DNA of 64,000 nt from Planctomycetota bacterium (GTDB lineage: Bacteria > Planctomycetota > UBA1135 > GCA-002686595), in NCBI GenBank assembly GCA_022446815.1, contig JAKVCD010000013.1:43745-107744 (forward strand), in the 5' to 3' direction. The notes beneath the pieces are model-generated. The model saw nothing but the letters and a program-made list of their open reading frames with translations, made no database searches and was not told the origin of the DNA. The position numbers and the translations under genes were made by a program. Below, piece by piece: positions 17,629 through 27,300 of this stretch (positions within the stretch are counted from its first letter, which is position 1; each line of letters begins with the position of its first letter).

Positions 17629-19014
17629 ATGACGGATGACACCAACCAACGCCTCGCCCGCGTCTGCCTCGTAGGGCGCCCGAACGTCGGCAAGTCGACG
17701 CTCTTGAACCGTATGTGCGGCAGCCGAGTCTCGATCGTCGAGCCCACGGCGGGCGTGACGCGCGATCGGATCGCCGTGCAGGCGCGGCTCTTCCGAGGGC
17801 GTCACGAGCGCTGGGTCGAGGTGATCGACACCGGCGGCGTCGGGATCGTGGACCGCGACGACTTAGGCCCGCACGTAGAGGAGCAGGTCTCCACAGCCAT
17901 CGAGAGCGCAGACCTCATCATCTTCCTCGTGGATGGCCGAGACGGCATCACGCCCCTCGATCAGAAGGTCGCTGACTCCCTGAGGGGCGCTGGTCTCCCG
18001 GTGATCCTGTGCGTCAACAAGATCGAGAGTGAAGAGCTCGAGTGGGCCACAGATGAGTTCCGGCGCCTCGGAGTGGGGGACGGCCCCTTCCCGATCAGCG
18101 CGCAAAATGCGCAAGGGTTGACCGAGGTCTACGAGCGCTTGATCGAAGTCCTCGGCTCGGATCAGTTCCTAGAGAAGCCGCCTGAGGAAGAGCGCCCCAC
18201 CATGAAGCTCGCGGTGGTCGGCCGCAGGAACGCTGGCAAGTCGACCCTCATCAATCAGCTCGCGCGCGAGGAGCGAATGATCGTCTCCGAGATCCCGGGG
18301 ACAACGAGGGACTCTGTGGACGTCGTGTTCGAGCGTGACGGGAAGCGCTTCGTCGCCATCGACACAGCGGGGGTGCGCAAGAAGAAGAGCATCGCTGATG
18401 CGATCGAGTTCTACTCCGACACCCGCAGCTACCGCGCCATCAGGCGCGCTGACGTCGTCGTGATCCTCTTCGACATGACGGTGCCCATCTCGTCCATCGA
18501 GAAGAAGCTCGCGCGCTATGTGATGGATCACCACTCACCAGTCGTGATCGCTGCGAACAAGTGGGACCTCTCTGAGCGGACCTTGAAGGAGTTCCGTGAG
18601 GACCTCGACCTACACCTCCGCGGCCTCTCTTGGGCGCCCTTTGTGAAGCTCTCTGCCAAGAAAGGGAAAGGCATCGATCAGCTCGTCGCGAAGGCAGAGG
18701 AGCTCTTTGAGCAGGGGCAGCACCGGGTGGGGACGGGCGAGCTGAACCGCGTCCTCGAGCGCGCTCTCAGCGCGCGGGTCCCGAACTCGAAGGGGTACCG
18801 CGCGAAGATTCACTACGCGACTCAGGCTGAGGTCAACCCGCCGACCTTCGTCTTGTTCGTGAACGACAAGAAGCTTTTCACGAAGGACTACATCAGGTAC
18901 TTGTCCAACCGACTTCGTAAGGAGCTGCCCTTCGAAGACGTCCCTGTGCGCATCGTGCTGCGGGATAAGGAGAAGGACAGAGAGGCGACGGAGCGTACAG
19001 GACCCATCTCATGA
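17629..19014 (+). CDS. der: Ribosome-assembly GTPase Der (EngA)
   Basis: 461 aa. Der has two tandem GTPase domains and a C-terminal KH-like domain, and acts in 50S subunit maturation. The first domain has GRPNVGKST, DTGG and NKIE; the second has GRRNAGKST, DTAGVRKKKS and NKWD. The KH-like end (KIHYATQAEVNPPTFVLFVN) is complete. Length is normal for the family. Its last 4 bp overlap the next lipoprotein gene as ATGA. Confidence 0.97.
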   Translation: MTDDTNQRLARVCLVGRPNVGKSTLLNRMCGSRVSIVEPTAGVTRDRIAVQARLFRGRHERWVEVIDTGGVGIVDRDDLGPHVEEQVSTAIESADLIIFLVDGRDGITPLDQKVADSLRGAGLPVILCVNKIESEELEWATDEFRRLGVGDGPFPISAQNAQGLTEVYERLIEVLGSDQFLEKPPEEERPTMKLAVVGRRNAGKSTLINQLAREERMIVSEIPGTTRDSVDVVFERDGKRFVAIDTAGVRKKKSIADAIEFYSDTRSYRAIRRADVVVILFDMTVPISSIEKKLARYVMDHHSPVVIAANKWDLSERTLKEFREDLDLHLRGLSWAPFVKLSAKKGKGIDQLVAKAEELFEQGQHRVGTGELNRVLERALSARVPNSKGYRAKIHYATQAEVNPPTFVLFVNDKKLFTKDYIRYLSNRLRKELPFEDVPVRIVLRDKEKDREATERTGPIS

Positions 19015-19472
19015 GCATCACCAAGCGCTGCGTGGCCATCGCCGCCATGCTCTTCCTCACTCTCCCTTCTTGTAGCTCGACACCGGACTCCATCTGGGTG
19101 GAGTCTGGAGCGCCCACGGTCAGCAGGCGTGTGCTCTGGGAGGTGACGCGCATGGCCTTCGAGCGGGAGGGCTTCCCACAGATCGCCCCAGGCTTTGATC
19201 CAGCGAACAACACCGTCACCTCTGGCTGGCGCACAGAGCTCGCGCCCTTCAGCGGCCAAGGCTTCCGCGAGCGCGCCTGGGTCAAGTACTCCACGAGCGA
19301 CGAGGGGAACCTCTCGATAGAGGTGCGAGTCCAGCGCGAGGTGAACAAGAACCTCGCCCGTCCGCTCGATCCGCAGTACGCCGACTGGGAGGAGGCTCGC
19401 GACTCTAAGGAGCGCGCGCGCTTCCTGTTACAAGTCATCAAGGGGAGCCTTGTCTCCGGTGGTGTCTCGTAG
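19011..19472 (+). CDS. Small lipoprotein downstream of der
   Basis: 153 aa. The signal MSITKRCVAIAAMLFLTLPS is followed by a lipobox ending in Cys21 (LPSC). The mature part, about 130 residues, contains FEREGFPQIAPGFDPANNTV and RAWVKYST and no recognised domain. It resembles small planctomycete lipoproteins that sit by themselves after housekeeping genes. The start overlaps the der stop (ATGA), so translation is probably coupled. Confidence 0.8.
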   Translation: MSITKRCVAIAAMLFLTLPSCSSTPDSIWVESGAPTVSRRVLWEVTRMAFEREGFPQIAPGFDPANNTVTSGWRTELAPFSGQGFRERAWVKYSTSDEGNLSIEVRVQREVNKNLARPLDPQYADWEEARDSKERARFLLQVIKGSLVSGGVS

Positions 19473-19488
19473 ACCTAGGCGACCCTTC

Positions 19489-19983
19489 ATGCAGACCGTT
19501 CGTGGAACTTGTCTTTGGACCCTCCTCGTAATTGCAGCCCTCTCTGGGTGCTCTCAAGGGGATAGAGAGGTCGTTGTCATCATCCATACCTGCAATGACC
19601 TGAGCACTGAGCGATTCTCGGATCACTCTATTGAAGGGGTCGCTGAAGAGTTCGACCTTCAACTCGTGTTCGGTGATTCAGATAAGTCCATCTCCACTTG
19701 GTCTAGTCGGGTGGGCTATTCACCAGCTTTAGAGCTTGAGGAATGGGACCTCTTCCAAGAGGAGGTGCAGCTTGAGCTAGAGGATCGCTTTGGGGTCAGT
19801 TTAAGAGCGGGCCTCTCCCAAGATGAGTTTGTGGAGGCCTTGCGAGCGACGCTCGAGCTGGCCCAGTTCCGGCAGATCAGCGGTATCAGCTCTACTTGGG
19901 CAGAAGGGGAGCGAGATCCGGATGATCTGGACACCTTTCAGAAGCAAGAGTGGCTTCAAGAGACCGCGATCTATAGGCGTTGA
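19489..19983 (+). CDS. Small lipoprotein of unknown function
   Basis: 164 aa from ATG 19489, which opens a lipoprotein signal ending LSGC (Cys21). An upstream GTG at 19450 would overlap the previous gene and give a poor leader. The mature chain is acidic (LELEDRFGVSLRAGLSQDEF) with no recognised domain. Codon third positions are less GC-rich than in der or queE, hinting at a faster-evolving or acquired gene. Downstream is a 222-bp gap before the polysaccharide cluster. Confidence 0.72.
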   Translation: MQTVRGTCLWTLLVIAALSGCSQGDREVVVIIHTCNDLSTERFSDHSIEGVAEEFDLQLVFGDSDKSISTWSSRVGYSPALELEEWDLFQEEVQLELEDRFGVSLRAGLSQDEFVEALRATLELAQFRQISGISSTWAEGERDPDDLDTFQKQEWLQETAIYRR

Positions 19984-20174
19984 GCTGACGCGAGCGCACC
20001 CAGATTGCGTGCTCTTGGAACCTAGATGAGCGCTGCGCCTGGATCGTCTTAAGCTTCTTATTTGCAGTTGTTTACTGGTTTTTTGATGCTGGACGTCTGG
20101 TTCGGCCGGGCGTTGGATGTCGGATTTTGCAGGTCTGGCTAAACAGGGGGCCTCTTAAGCACCGATCCATGCGG

Positions 20175-20197
20175 TTGAGGCCCTCTCCAGGGAGGGC
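20175..20197 (+). repeat. Second copy of the TTGA-linked 17-bp palindromic element
   Basis: TTGAGG followed by CCCTCTCCAGGGAGGGC (20181-20197) matches, on the coding strand, the promoter spacer upstream of the secretin operon. Here it lies only 8 nt before the Wzm start and no -10 box follows, so it may act as a ribosome site (GGGAGGG) or operator rather than a promoter. Confidence 0.5.
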
Positions 20198-20205
20198 GCA
20201 CCGCA

Positions 20206-21123
20206 ATGCCCCAACACGTCCCCCGTGCCCATGGGGGTTGGATCGGTCCCGACCGACCCGGCCCCGCTGACTTCGTCGCCGAGCTCTGGCGCTACCCAGA
20301 GCGCGCGGTCGTTCACCGCGACCTCGTGCTGACATGGGTACGTCGTGAGTGGCGCGCGCGCTTCTTGGGGACTGCCCTCGGGCCGCTGTGGCCCTTCGTC
20401 CAGCCGCTCGCGCTCTTCGTCGTCTACGCCTTCGTCTTCAGCGAGCTCTTCGGCTTACGCCCGGCCGCCCCCGAGGCGAGCCCCAGCCTAGGCGCCGTCT
20501 GGATTTTTGCCGGTGTCTTGGCCTGGACTTCCTTCGCCGATTGCGCTGCGCGCGCATCGACGACCTTCCTCGAGAGTCGCAACCTCGTTCAGCGTGCGTC
20601 TTTTCCTGCCGAGCTCTTGGTCTTGCAGCCGGTCCTGACGAGCTTCATGACCTTCGCTGTCGGCGCGGCTGTCTTCCTCCCCGTCGCGTGGCTCGTGGCG
20701 GGAGTGACACCTTCTGCTGCGCACCTCGCGCTCGCCGCTCTGCTCATCATCCTGCACCTCGCTTGGACGCTCGGTCTCGGCTTGGCGCTCGCTTGCGCGC
20801 AGGTCGTCTTGCGCGACACGGCCAGCCTCGTCGGCGTCGCACTGACCGTCTGGATGTTCACGACCCCGATCTTCTGGGTCGCTGACCCCGCGGCCCTCCC
20901 TGCGATCGAGCCTTGGCTCATTTGGGTGGAGGCCAACCCCATGCACAGCTTCGTGGAGGCCTGGCGTTGGGTCCTCCTCGGTGAGGGCGCTGCCCCCTTC
21001 GCGCGGGCGAGCTTGAGTCAAGACCTCCTCCGCTTCACACCCTGGGCTTTCGGCGCACTCTGCTTAGGCCTCTCCGCAGCCCGCGCGCTGCGCGGCGGCC
21101 TCTCTGATGAGGTGGCCTCATGA
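20206..21123 (+). CDS. Polysaccharide ABC exporter permease (Wzm/TagG type)
   Basis: 305 aa. ABC-2 permeases of this type move lipid-linked polysaccharide or teichoic-acid-like chains across the inner membrane. After a cytoplasmic N-terminus comes WVRREWRARFLGTALGPLWP, the characteristic entry sequence, then six hydrophobic segments, including ALFVVYAFVFSELFGL and AALLIILHLAWTLGLGLALA. It opens a run of tightly packed same-strand genes. The Wzt-type ATPase overlaps its stop by 4 bp. Confidence 0.92.
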   Translation: MPQHVPRAHGGWIGPDRPGPADFVAELWRYPERAVVHRDLVLTWVRREWRARFLGTALGPLWPFVQPLALFVVYAFVFSELFGLRPAAPEASPSLGAVWIFAGVLAWTSFADCAARASTTFLESRNLVQRASFPAELLVLQPVLTSFMTFAVGAAVFLPVAWLVAGVTPSAAHLALAALLIILHLAWTLGLGLALACAQVVLRDTASLVGVALTVWMFTTPIFWVADPAALPAIEPWLIWVEANPMHSFVEAWRWVLLGEGAAPFARASLSQDLLRFTPWAFGALCLGLSAARALRGGLSDEVAS

Positions 21124-22367
21124 ACAGCCCGCGCTACGCCATCGAGACCCAAGCGCTCGGCAAGTCCTATAAGCGCTGGGATGGCCCTTGGTCGCGCGCG
21201 CTAGAGGTCCTCACTGCGGGGCGCAGGCCTGGTCACCGCGAGGTCACCGCCTTAGAGGACGTCTCCTTTCAGCTCGCACACGGCGGCTCCTTGGGGCTCG
21301 TGGGTCACAACGGCGCAGGGAAGTCCACCCTCCTGAAGCTGCTCTCGCAGACCACCTCTCCGAGCGCGGGCCGCTTTCGTACGAGCGGGCGGGTCGCCTC
21401 CCTCTTAGAGCTCGGCACTGGCTTTCACCCCGGCTTCAGCGCGCGTCAAAACGCCTTCCAGAACGCGGTCCTGCTTGGGCTGAGCGCGCGCCGAGCGCGC
21501 GCGCGCGTCGACGAGGCCATCGAGTTCGCAGAGCTCAGCGAGTTCGCGGACGAGCCTGTCGGGACCTTCTCCACAGGGATGGCGATGAGGCTTGGCTTCG
21601 CAGCGGCGATGAGCGTTGAGCCCGAGGTGCTCTTGCTAGACGAGGTCTTCGCTGTCGGTGACTTGAGCTTCCAGAAGAAGTGTGTGGACAGGCTCAGCGC
21701 CTTCCGCGCGGGGGGCGGCACCCTCGTGCTCTGCAGCCACGCGCTCTATGACATTCGCCAGATGTGTGATGAGGCGCTTTGGTTGGAAGGAGGGCGCGTC
21801 CGAGGCTTCGGCGACGCGTGTGAGGTGACCCACGCCTACGCAGCGAGTCAACAGGATGAGGAGGGGCGTCAGCGCATCGAGTCAGGAGGGACATCGCGCA
21901 CCAGCTGGCCGCGCATCACTGGCGCTGAGGTCGTGCTGAGTCACTCAGGTCTCCCGGCGCGCGCTGTGCGGACAGGTGAAGACATTGAGCTCCGCGTCCG
22001 CTGGGAGAACCCCGACCCAGAGGGGCACCCTGTACAGCTAGGTGTCGCCTTCGTACGCGGAGATCAGACCCTCTGTGCAGCCGCAGCGACGCACCACGAC
22101 GGCGTCAGCCTCAGCGGATCGGGCGGGGTCTGCACCTTGCGACTGCCGCGCCTCTCGCTGCTCGCAGGCAGCTTCCTCGTGAAGCTCTGGCTCTTTGATG
22201 ACGCCGGCGTCTTCCGCTACCAAGAGACGGCCCTCGACCACGACCTCGTGGTGATGGGGGATGCTCGAGAGGTCGGGCTGGTGAGGCTCGAGCACAGCTG
22301 GAGCGTGGACCCTAGGGCGCTGGAGTTGCGGCGCGCTCCCAGCGGCAAAGCGGAGGCGGTGTCTTGA
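21120..22367 (+). CDS. Polysaccharide ABC exporter ATPase with C-terminal Wzt domain
   Basis: 415 aa. The nucleotide-binding domain spans about 1-235, with Walker A GHNGAGKST, Walker B VLLLDEVFAVGD and the switch His in LCSHALYD. The signature region reads FSTGMAMRLGFA, as in Wzt/TagH. Residues about 270-390 form a beta-rich C-terminal domain like the O-antigen-binding domain of Wzt, which reads a terminal cap on the exported chain. That suggests export is coupled to a chain-terminating modification. Overlaps its neighbours by 4 bp on both sides. Confidence 0.93.
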   Translation: MNSPRYAIETQALGKSYKRWDGPWSRALEVLTAGRRPGHREVTALEDVSFQLAHGGSLGLVGHNGAGKSTLLKLLSQTTSPSAGRFRTSGRVASLLELGTGFHPGFSARQNAFQNAVLLGLSARRARARVDEAIEFAELSEFADEPVGTFSTGMAMRLGFAAAMSVEPEVLLLDEVFAVGDLSFQKKCVDRLSAFRAGGGTLVLCSHALYDIRQMCDEALWLEGGRVRGFGDACEVTHAYAASQQDEEGRQRIESGGTSRTSWPRITGAEVVLSHSGLPARAVRTGEDIELRVRWENPDPEGHPVQLGVAFVRGDQTLCAAAATHHDGVSLSGSGGVCTLRLPRLSLLAGSFLVKLWLFDDAGVFRYQETALDHDLVVMGDAREVGLVRLEHSWSVDPRALELRRAPSGKAEAVS

Positions 22368-23605
22368 AGAGCCTCCTCGCCATCATTGTCAATCATCGCT
22401 CTGGGGCCTTCTGCGTTCGGTGCGTTCAGAGCCTCAAGCGAGCCTGGTCCCTCGAAGGTCGCGCGTCCGCTGATCTACGTGTGGTCGTCGTCGACACAGC
22501 CTCTGGGCACTATGAAGAGCCCTGGCTCGGCTTGCTAGAGACTGAGGGCGCCGAGGTCGTTCGCTCTTCGGAGAACCTCGGCTATGCCGGAGGAATGAAC
22601 TTGGGTTACAGGTACGCGCTCAGTGAGGGAGGAGCGCCAGAGTCAGAGCCGGGCGCGGTCGCGCTCTTGAACCCTGACCTCCACTTCACGGCCGGCTCGA
22701 TCGAGCCGCTCCTCGAAGAGCTCGAGCGTGACGCCTCTTGCGGTGCAGTGGGGCCGAGGATGTCTGTGGATGAGGCGCAGACGCTGCACCACCCGAGCCT
22801 CGACCTGCCGCACGTCGCGGATGAGGTCGTCGCGCTGCAGGCTCGCTTTGACCGCCCCGCCTTACGCGCGCGCCTCGCGCGTCGGGCGCGGAGCGCGGCA
22901 GCCTTCTACCAGTGCGAGGCGCCGCGTGCGGTCCAGATGCTCTCCGGAGCGTGCGTCGTCATGCGAAGTGAGACCGTCCGGGCGCTCGGTGCGCCTATGG
23001 ACGAGGCCTATCCCCTCTACTACGAGGACGCACAGCTGGCGCAGGACCTCCGCGCGATCGGGCTCAGCTCAAAGATCGTGCCTGCCTCACGCGTCTTGCA
23101 CCACTGGTCCCGCTCTGCCGGGAGCGGCGAGGACTTCGCCGGTGAGCCCGCGCGACGCGCAGCTGTCGGGCGCGCGCTCTTTCATGCGCGCCACGGCAAC
23201 GAAGACACTGCTCGGGCTCTGCAGGAGACTGAGGAGCTCCTCGCCCGGAGCGCGGTCGAGCTCCCCTTTGAGCTCAAGGAGCTCGGCGTTCAGTCGGAGG
23301 CACCTCTCTTGGACCTACCGCGCGAGCGCGAGGTCCTGCTCGAGATCTCCGCCTGCCCCTTCTTCCCGCTCGCCGCGGGCGCCGTGGTCTCGGGTGGTGA
23401 GCGCCGCCTCGGGGACGCCCTCTGGGGTTGGCTCTTCCCCGGCCGCTGGTATGTGCGCGCCGCCTGCGCGCGTACAGGGCGTCACCTCGGCGCCTGGTCC
23501 TTCGAGAAGCACCAGCCGACGAGGACCGCGCCGGTCGAGCTGGGCGGAGCCGACGCGACGATACACGCGATCCAAATCAGACCTGAGACAAGAGAGGCAG
23601 CATGA
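22364..23605 (+). CDS. Family 2 glycosyltransferase
   Basis: 413 aa from TTG 22364, overlapping the Wzt stop as TTGA. The GT-A fold is visible in LLAIIVNHRSGAFCVRCV, the ENLGYAGGMNLGYRYAL nucleotide-binding loop and ALLNPDLHF (DxD-equivalent). Later motifs are SGACVVMRSE and YYEDAQLAQDLRAIG, typical of rhamnosyltransferase-like GT2 enzymes. A C-terminal region of about 100 residues after 310 is not part of the usual fold and is unassigned. Cytoplasmic, building the exported glycan. Confidence 0.88.
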   Translation: MKSLLAIIVNHRSGAFCVRCVQSLKRAWSLEGRASADLRVVVVDTASGHYEEPWLGLLETEGAEVVRSSENLGYAGGMNLGYRYALSEGGAPESEPGAVALLNPDLHFTAGSIEPLLEELERDASCGAVGPRMSVDEAQTLHHPSLDLPHVADEVVALQARFDRPALRARLARRARSAAAFYQCEAPRAVQMLSGACVVMRSETVRALGAPMDEAYPLYYEDAQLAQDLRAIGLSSKIVPASRVLHHWSRSAGSGEDFAGEPARRAAVGRALFHARHGNEDTARALQETEELLARSAVELPFELKELGVQSEAPLLDLPREREVLLEISACPFFPLAAGAVVSGGERRLGDALWGWLFPGRWYVRAACARTGRHLGAWSFEKHQPTRTAPVELGGADATIHAIQIRPETREAA

Positions 23606-24330
23606 CCCGCTATGACTTCGAAGAGCTCCCGCGCGGGCGCGTGCTCGTGATCGCACCTCACGCAGACGACGAGGTTCTCGGCTGCGGTGGGACTCTCTCG
23701 CGCCACATCGAGCGCGGAGATGAGGTTGAGGTCCTCATCCTTACGGACGGCGCGCGCGGGACGGCTGACGGGCGGGCTGACCATGAGCTCGTCCAGAAGA
23801 GAAGAGACGAGGCGGTCGCAGGTATGGCGCTCCTAGGCGTCACAAAGTGCGATTTCTGGGACCTCCCGGAGGGGCACGAGCCCGACGCCGGCTTGCTGGG
23901 TGCGCTCAGTCTACGCCTCGCTATGAGCGTCTCTTGCGCGCGCCCCGACGTCGTCTACGCGCCTTGGATCGGTGAGGGACACGCTGACCACTTCCACGCT
24001 GCGCGGCTCGCCCGCTTAGGCTTGGCGCTCGCAGCCTTCGATGGTTTGGCGCTCGGATACGAGGTCTGGACCCCCCTCGAGCCGCGCTGGCTTGTTGATG
24101 TGAGCGCGGTCTGGGGTCGCAAGCGCGCGGCTGTCAGCGAGCACTCGAGCCAGCTGGAGCACACAGACCTCTACGGGATCGCGCGAGCCAACGCGGCACG
24201 ACGCGCCCACCTGCTCACGGGAAAGAGCGAGGGCGGGCTCACCCCTCGAGCCGAGGCCTTCTGCCTGCTCGGCGCACCAGAAGCTGCGGACAGAGAGCTC
24301 TTGAGCGCGCTAGCGGGAGAGGCGGCGTGA
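23602..24330 (+). CDS. PIG-L/LmbE-family N-deacetylase
   Basis: 242 aa. The zinc-binding signature is APHADDEVLGCGGTLSRH (the usual HPDDE has Ala for Pro), with the distal metal ligand motif GEGHADHFHAARLA. The family removes acetyl groups from N-acetylglucosaminyl or similar sugars on lipids and small glycosides. Between two glycosyltransferases, it probably deacetylates a sugar of the exported glycan. Starts within the previous stop (ATGA). Confidence 0.9.
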   Translation: MTRYDFEELPRGRVLVIAPHADDEVLGCGGTLSRHIERGDEVEVLILTDGARGTADGRADHELVQKRRDEAVAGMALLGVTKCDFWDLPEGHEPDAGLLGALSLRLAMSVSCARPDVVYAPWIGEGHADHFHAARLARLGLALAAFDGLALGYEVWTPLEPRWLVDVSAVWGRKRAAVSEHSSQLEHTDLYGIARANAARRAHLLTGKSEGGLTPRAEAFCLLGAPEAADRELLSALAGEAA

Positions 24331-25637
24331 GGGTCGCTGTCATCCTGCCCTTCCTCCCGCCTGAGCTGCAGGGGGGTACAGAGCGCGTGGCGCTCGCTCA
24401 AGCGCGAGAGCTAGCGAGGCTTGGACACAATGTCCGGCTCGTCGCGGCGACTGATGAACCTGGTACTTCTAGGGTCGCGCGGACGGGGCTCGTTGATGGA
24501 CTCTTGGCTGTACGCGTTCCACGCCTTGAAGGGGAGCGCAGCCCCAGAGACCACGCACGCCCGAGCCTCTCGAAGCGCGTGGACGAGGCCGTCGGGGAAG
24601 TGGACCTCGTCCACGTCCACCACCACGGACCCTTCTCTAGCGACCTCGTCCGGCGCCTGGCCGAGCGGGTCCCGGTGGTGCTCACGCTGCACGACCACTT
24701 CGTCTCATGCCCGCGCTATTTTCGCGCGCCTGAGCACGGGGCGAGCTGCCCCACGGATCGAGAGCTAGCAGGCTGCGCGTCCTGCCTGCTCCCAGACTTA
24801 CCGGGCTGGAACCGCGGGGAGGTGCTGAGACGCCTCAGCGATCGACGCGCTGCCTTTGAGGCAGAGCTCCGCGCTGCGAGCGAGGTCTTGGTCCCCAGCC
24901 GTTGGCTCAAGGAGAGCCTCGCTCAGAGCTTGGAGTTGCCCGAGGGTGGCTTGCAGGTCGTCGGTCATGGCCTCTGCGAGGAGCTGGACGTCTCCGGAAT
25001 GGAGCTGCCGCTCACTGAAGAGCTCTCGACTGCGCGCGTGCTGTCAAGGGGAGGCGGCGCCGAGCGCGAGGGACCCTTGACGGTCTTGCACTTCGGGAAC
25101 CGCGCGAAGATCAAGGGCGCGCTAGACCTCGTCCGCGCCGCGGCGAAGCTGCCTAAGGGGAGCGTACGGCTCATCTTGATCGGCAAGGAGCTCGAGGCTG
25201 GCTTTGACGAAGAGCTGCGTCGAGCGGCGGGCGGGCAAGAGCTCCACCTGCATGGGCAGTATACGCCTGATGAGCTCGCGCGCTTTGCGCGGGAGGCTGA
25301 CCTCGCCGCCTTCCCATCGCTGGCCAGAGAGAGCTATGGGCTCGTAGTCGATGAGGCCCTCGCTTTGGGCCTGCCGGCCCTGGTCTCTGATGCTGGGGCC
25401 CTCCCAGAGCGGCTCGCGAGCGCGGGTCACGGAGGGCGCTTTCCCGGCAGGGTCCTGCCCCAGGGAGACCTCGAGGCGTGGGCGGAGTGCCTGCGGGGTC
25501 TTGTGACGGAGCGAGGCCTCTTGCAGGATGCGCGCGCCGTCTTGCCCGACTGGCTCCCGACCGCGGCTCACACAGCCCGCGAGCTCGAGCGCCGGTACAC
25601 CGCGATCACCGCGGTGGATGAGAGATGCGCTTCGTGA
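24327..25637 (+). CDS. Family 4 glycosyltransferase
   Basis: 436 aa from GTG 24327 (GTGA overlap). The GT-B N-terminal loop is ILPFLPPELQGGTERVALAQ, and the C-terminal donor-site motif is ESYGLVVDEALALGLPAL (E-x7-E). A four-cysteine stretch at about 130-152 follows the LTLHDHFVSCPRYF segment and ends GCASC. The same Cys pattern occurs in the two other GT4 genes of the cluster. Specificity unknown. Confidence 0.88.
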   Translation: MRVAVILPFLPPELQGGTERVALAQARELARLGHNVRLVAATDEPGTSRVARTGLVDGLLAVRVPRLEGERSPRDHARPSLSKRVDEAVGEVDLVHVHHHGPFSSDLVRRLAERVPVVLTLHDHFVSCPRYFRAPEHGASCPTDRELAGCASCLLPDLPGWNRGEVLRRLSDRRAAFEAELRAASEVLVPSRWLKESLAQSLELPEGGLQVVGHGLCEELDVSGMELPLTEELSTARVLSRGGGAEREGPLTVLHFGNRAKIKGALDLVRAAAKLPKGSVRLILIGKELEAGFDEELRRAAGGQELHLHGQYTPDELARFAREADLAAFPSLARESYGLVVDEALALGLPALVSDAGALPERLASAGHGGRFPGRVLPQGDLEAWAECLRGLVTERGLLQDARAVLPDWLPTAAHTARELERRYTAITAVDERCAS

Positions 25638-27300
25638 TCCCTTGGAATCCTCCCAGAACGATCCGACTGAAGACGCGGCCGTGACCGCTGCGCCCGCGGT
25701 GTGGAGTGAGTTTCCGCCGCTCGTCGATCCTGTGAGCTTGCCTGCGCGCGTGCTCGTGCTCGCGCCGCACCCCGACGATGAGGTCTTGGGATGCGGAGGG
25801 ATGCTCGCCTTTCACGCTGACAGAGGGGACAAGGTGCGCGTCGTGATCTGCTCGGGCTCCGGAACAGACCGCGAGGAGGAGGCAGCGCGGGCAGCGCAGG
25901 CGCTAGGCCTCAGCGCTCCCGAGGTCTTGAGCTTCGCCGACGGCGGGCTCGCAGATGAGGACGAGCTCACGCCGCGCATCGCCCAGGAGCTCGCCCTCCA
26001 TCAGCCGGAGCTCGTCTACGCTCCCTCTCCCTTAGAGCACCACCCCGACCACCGCGCGGTCTTGCGCGCGCTCGTCGACGCGACAGAGGGGCTCGAGCTC
26101 CGGTGTCTCCTCTATGGTGTCAATCAGCCAGCACCGCGGGGCGTCCTCTGCGACATCACGCGCTGGCGCGAGAAGAAGCGCGCGGCCCTTGAGGCGCACG
26201 CGAGCCAGGTGACCGCGACAGGGCTCGTGGAGAAGGCGGAGGCCTTAGGGCGCGCGGCGACGATCAACATAGACGACCCCTCCGTCTTAGCCTGCGAGGC
26301 CTTTAGCGATGTGAGCGCGCGCGAGCTCGCTAGCTTCTCGCGGCGAGCTGACCAGCTGGCGCCGCCGGTCGATGATGGGCTACCCGCTGCGACCGCTGTG
26401 ATCTCATCCTGGAATAAGGTCGAGAGCGTGAGGCGTAACCTCGAGGGGCTGTTCAGGCAGACGCGCCCCTTCGCGAGGGTCGTGGTCGTGGACAACGCCT
26501 CTACGGACGGGACAGCGGAGATGGTGCGGGAGGAGTTCCCCGCTGTTCATCTCGTAGAGATGCCGCACTCACGCTATGGGGCGTGCGAGACGTTCAACGT
26601 CGGCTTCGCGCAGGCGGAGACGCCTTGGATCGCGATCTTGGACGATGACGTCGTCCTACCACCTGGCTGGCTGGAGGGCGCGACCGCGCGCTTCATGGAG
26701 GAACCAGAGACGACGGCGGTGCTCTCTACGAAGGTGGTGGAGCCTGGCATGCCGGCGCAATACCGCGACTCCGATGCGGTGAACACGGAGCGCTACATGA
26801 GCACCTTCCGGGGCTGCGCCTCCCTCGCGCGTCGCGAGCCGCTCGCTGCGGTCGGCTACTACGATGAGCGGCTCTTCATCTACGGCAATGAGCGCGATCT
26901 CACCTGCCGCCTCTTGAACGAGGGCTATCGCGTCTTGCAGTACCCGGGGGTGGAGGTCTTTCACGAGACCCCCTTCGGCATCAAGCAAGGCAAGCGAAGC
27001 CTCTATTACCACGCACGCAACGCCGGGATCACGATGTTGAAGCACGCTCCCCTGGGCGCGCTCTTGAAGCTCCCTTGGCTCGTGTTGAGAGGCGTCGTCT
27101 TACGCCCCCGCGCAGCAGAGGAGGGAGGGGAGGTCACGGACGCCACCGGGACCATCGGTATCGGACGCTCCCTCCGGGAGACCCCCGGCGCGTGGTGGGT
27201 GATCTTGAAGGCTGCAGGGAGCGTGCTTTGGAATCTGCCCTACTGCATTCGGCACCGCCGACCTGTAAATCACCCTGACTTCGAGCTGCCCCTGGAGTGA
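25618..27300 (+). CDS. Bifunctional PIG-L deacetylase / family 2 glycosyltransferase fusion
   Basis: 560 aa from ATG 25618, overlapping the previous gene by 20 bp. Residues about 40-250 are a complete PIG-L domain (APHPDDEVLGCGGMLAFH, PLEHHPDHRAVLRA). Residues about 260-530 are a GT2 domain (TAVISSWNKVESVRRNLEGL, VVVDNASTDGTAEM, ILDDDVVLPPGW). Fusion suggests transfer and deacetylation act on the same sugar in sequence. A GTG at 25681 is an alternative start. Followed by another GT2. Confidence 0.88.
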   Translation: MRDALRDPLESSQNDPTEDAAVTAAPAVWSEFPPLVDPVSLPARVLVLAPHPDDEVLGCGGMLAFHADRGDKVRVVICSGSGTDREEEAARAAQALGLSAPEVLSFADGGLADEDELTPRIAQELALHQPELVYAPSPLEHHPDHRAVLRALVDATEGLELRCLLYGVNQPAPRGVLCDITRWREKKRAALEAHASQVTATGLVEKAEALGRAATINIDDPSVLACEAFSDVSARELASFSRRADQLAPPVDDGLPAATAVISSWNKVESVRRNLEGLFRQTRPFARVVVVDNASTDGTAEMVREEFPAVHLVEMPHSRYGACETFNVGFAQAETPWIAILDDDVVLPPGWLEGATARFMEEPETTAVLSTKVVEPGMPAQYRDSDAVNTERYMSTFRGCASLARREPLAAVGYYDERLFIYGNERDLTCRLLNEGYRVLQYPGVEVFHETPFGIKQGKRSLYYHARNAGITMLKHAPLGALLKLPWLVLRGVVLRPRAAEEGGEVTDATGTIGIGRSLRETPGAWWVILKAAGSVLWNLPYCIRHRRPVNHPDFELPLE

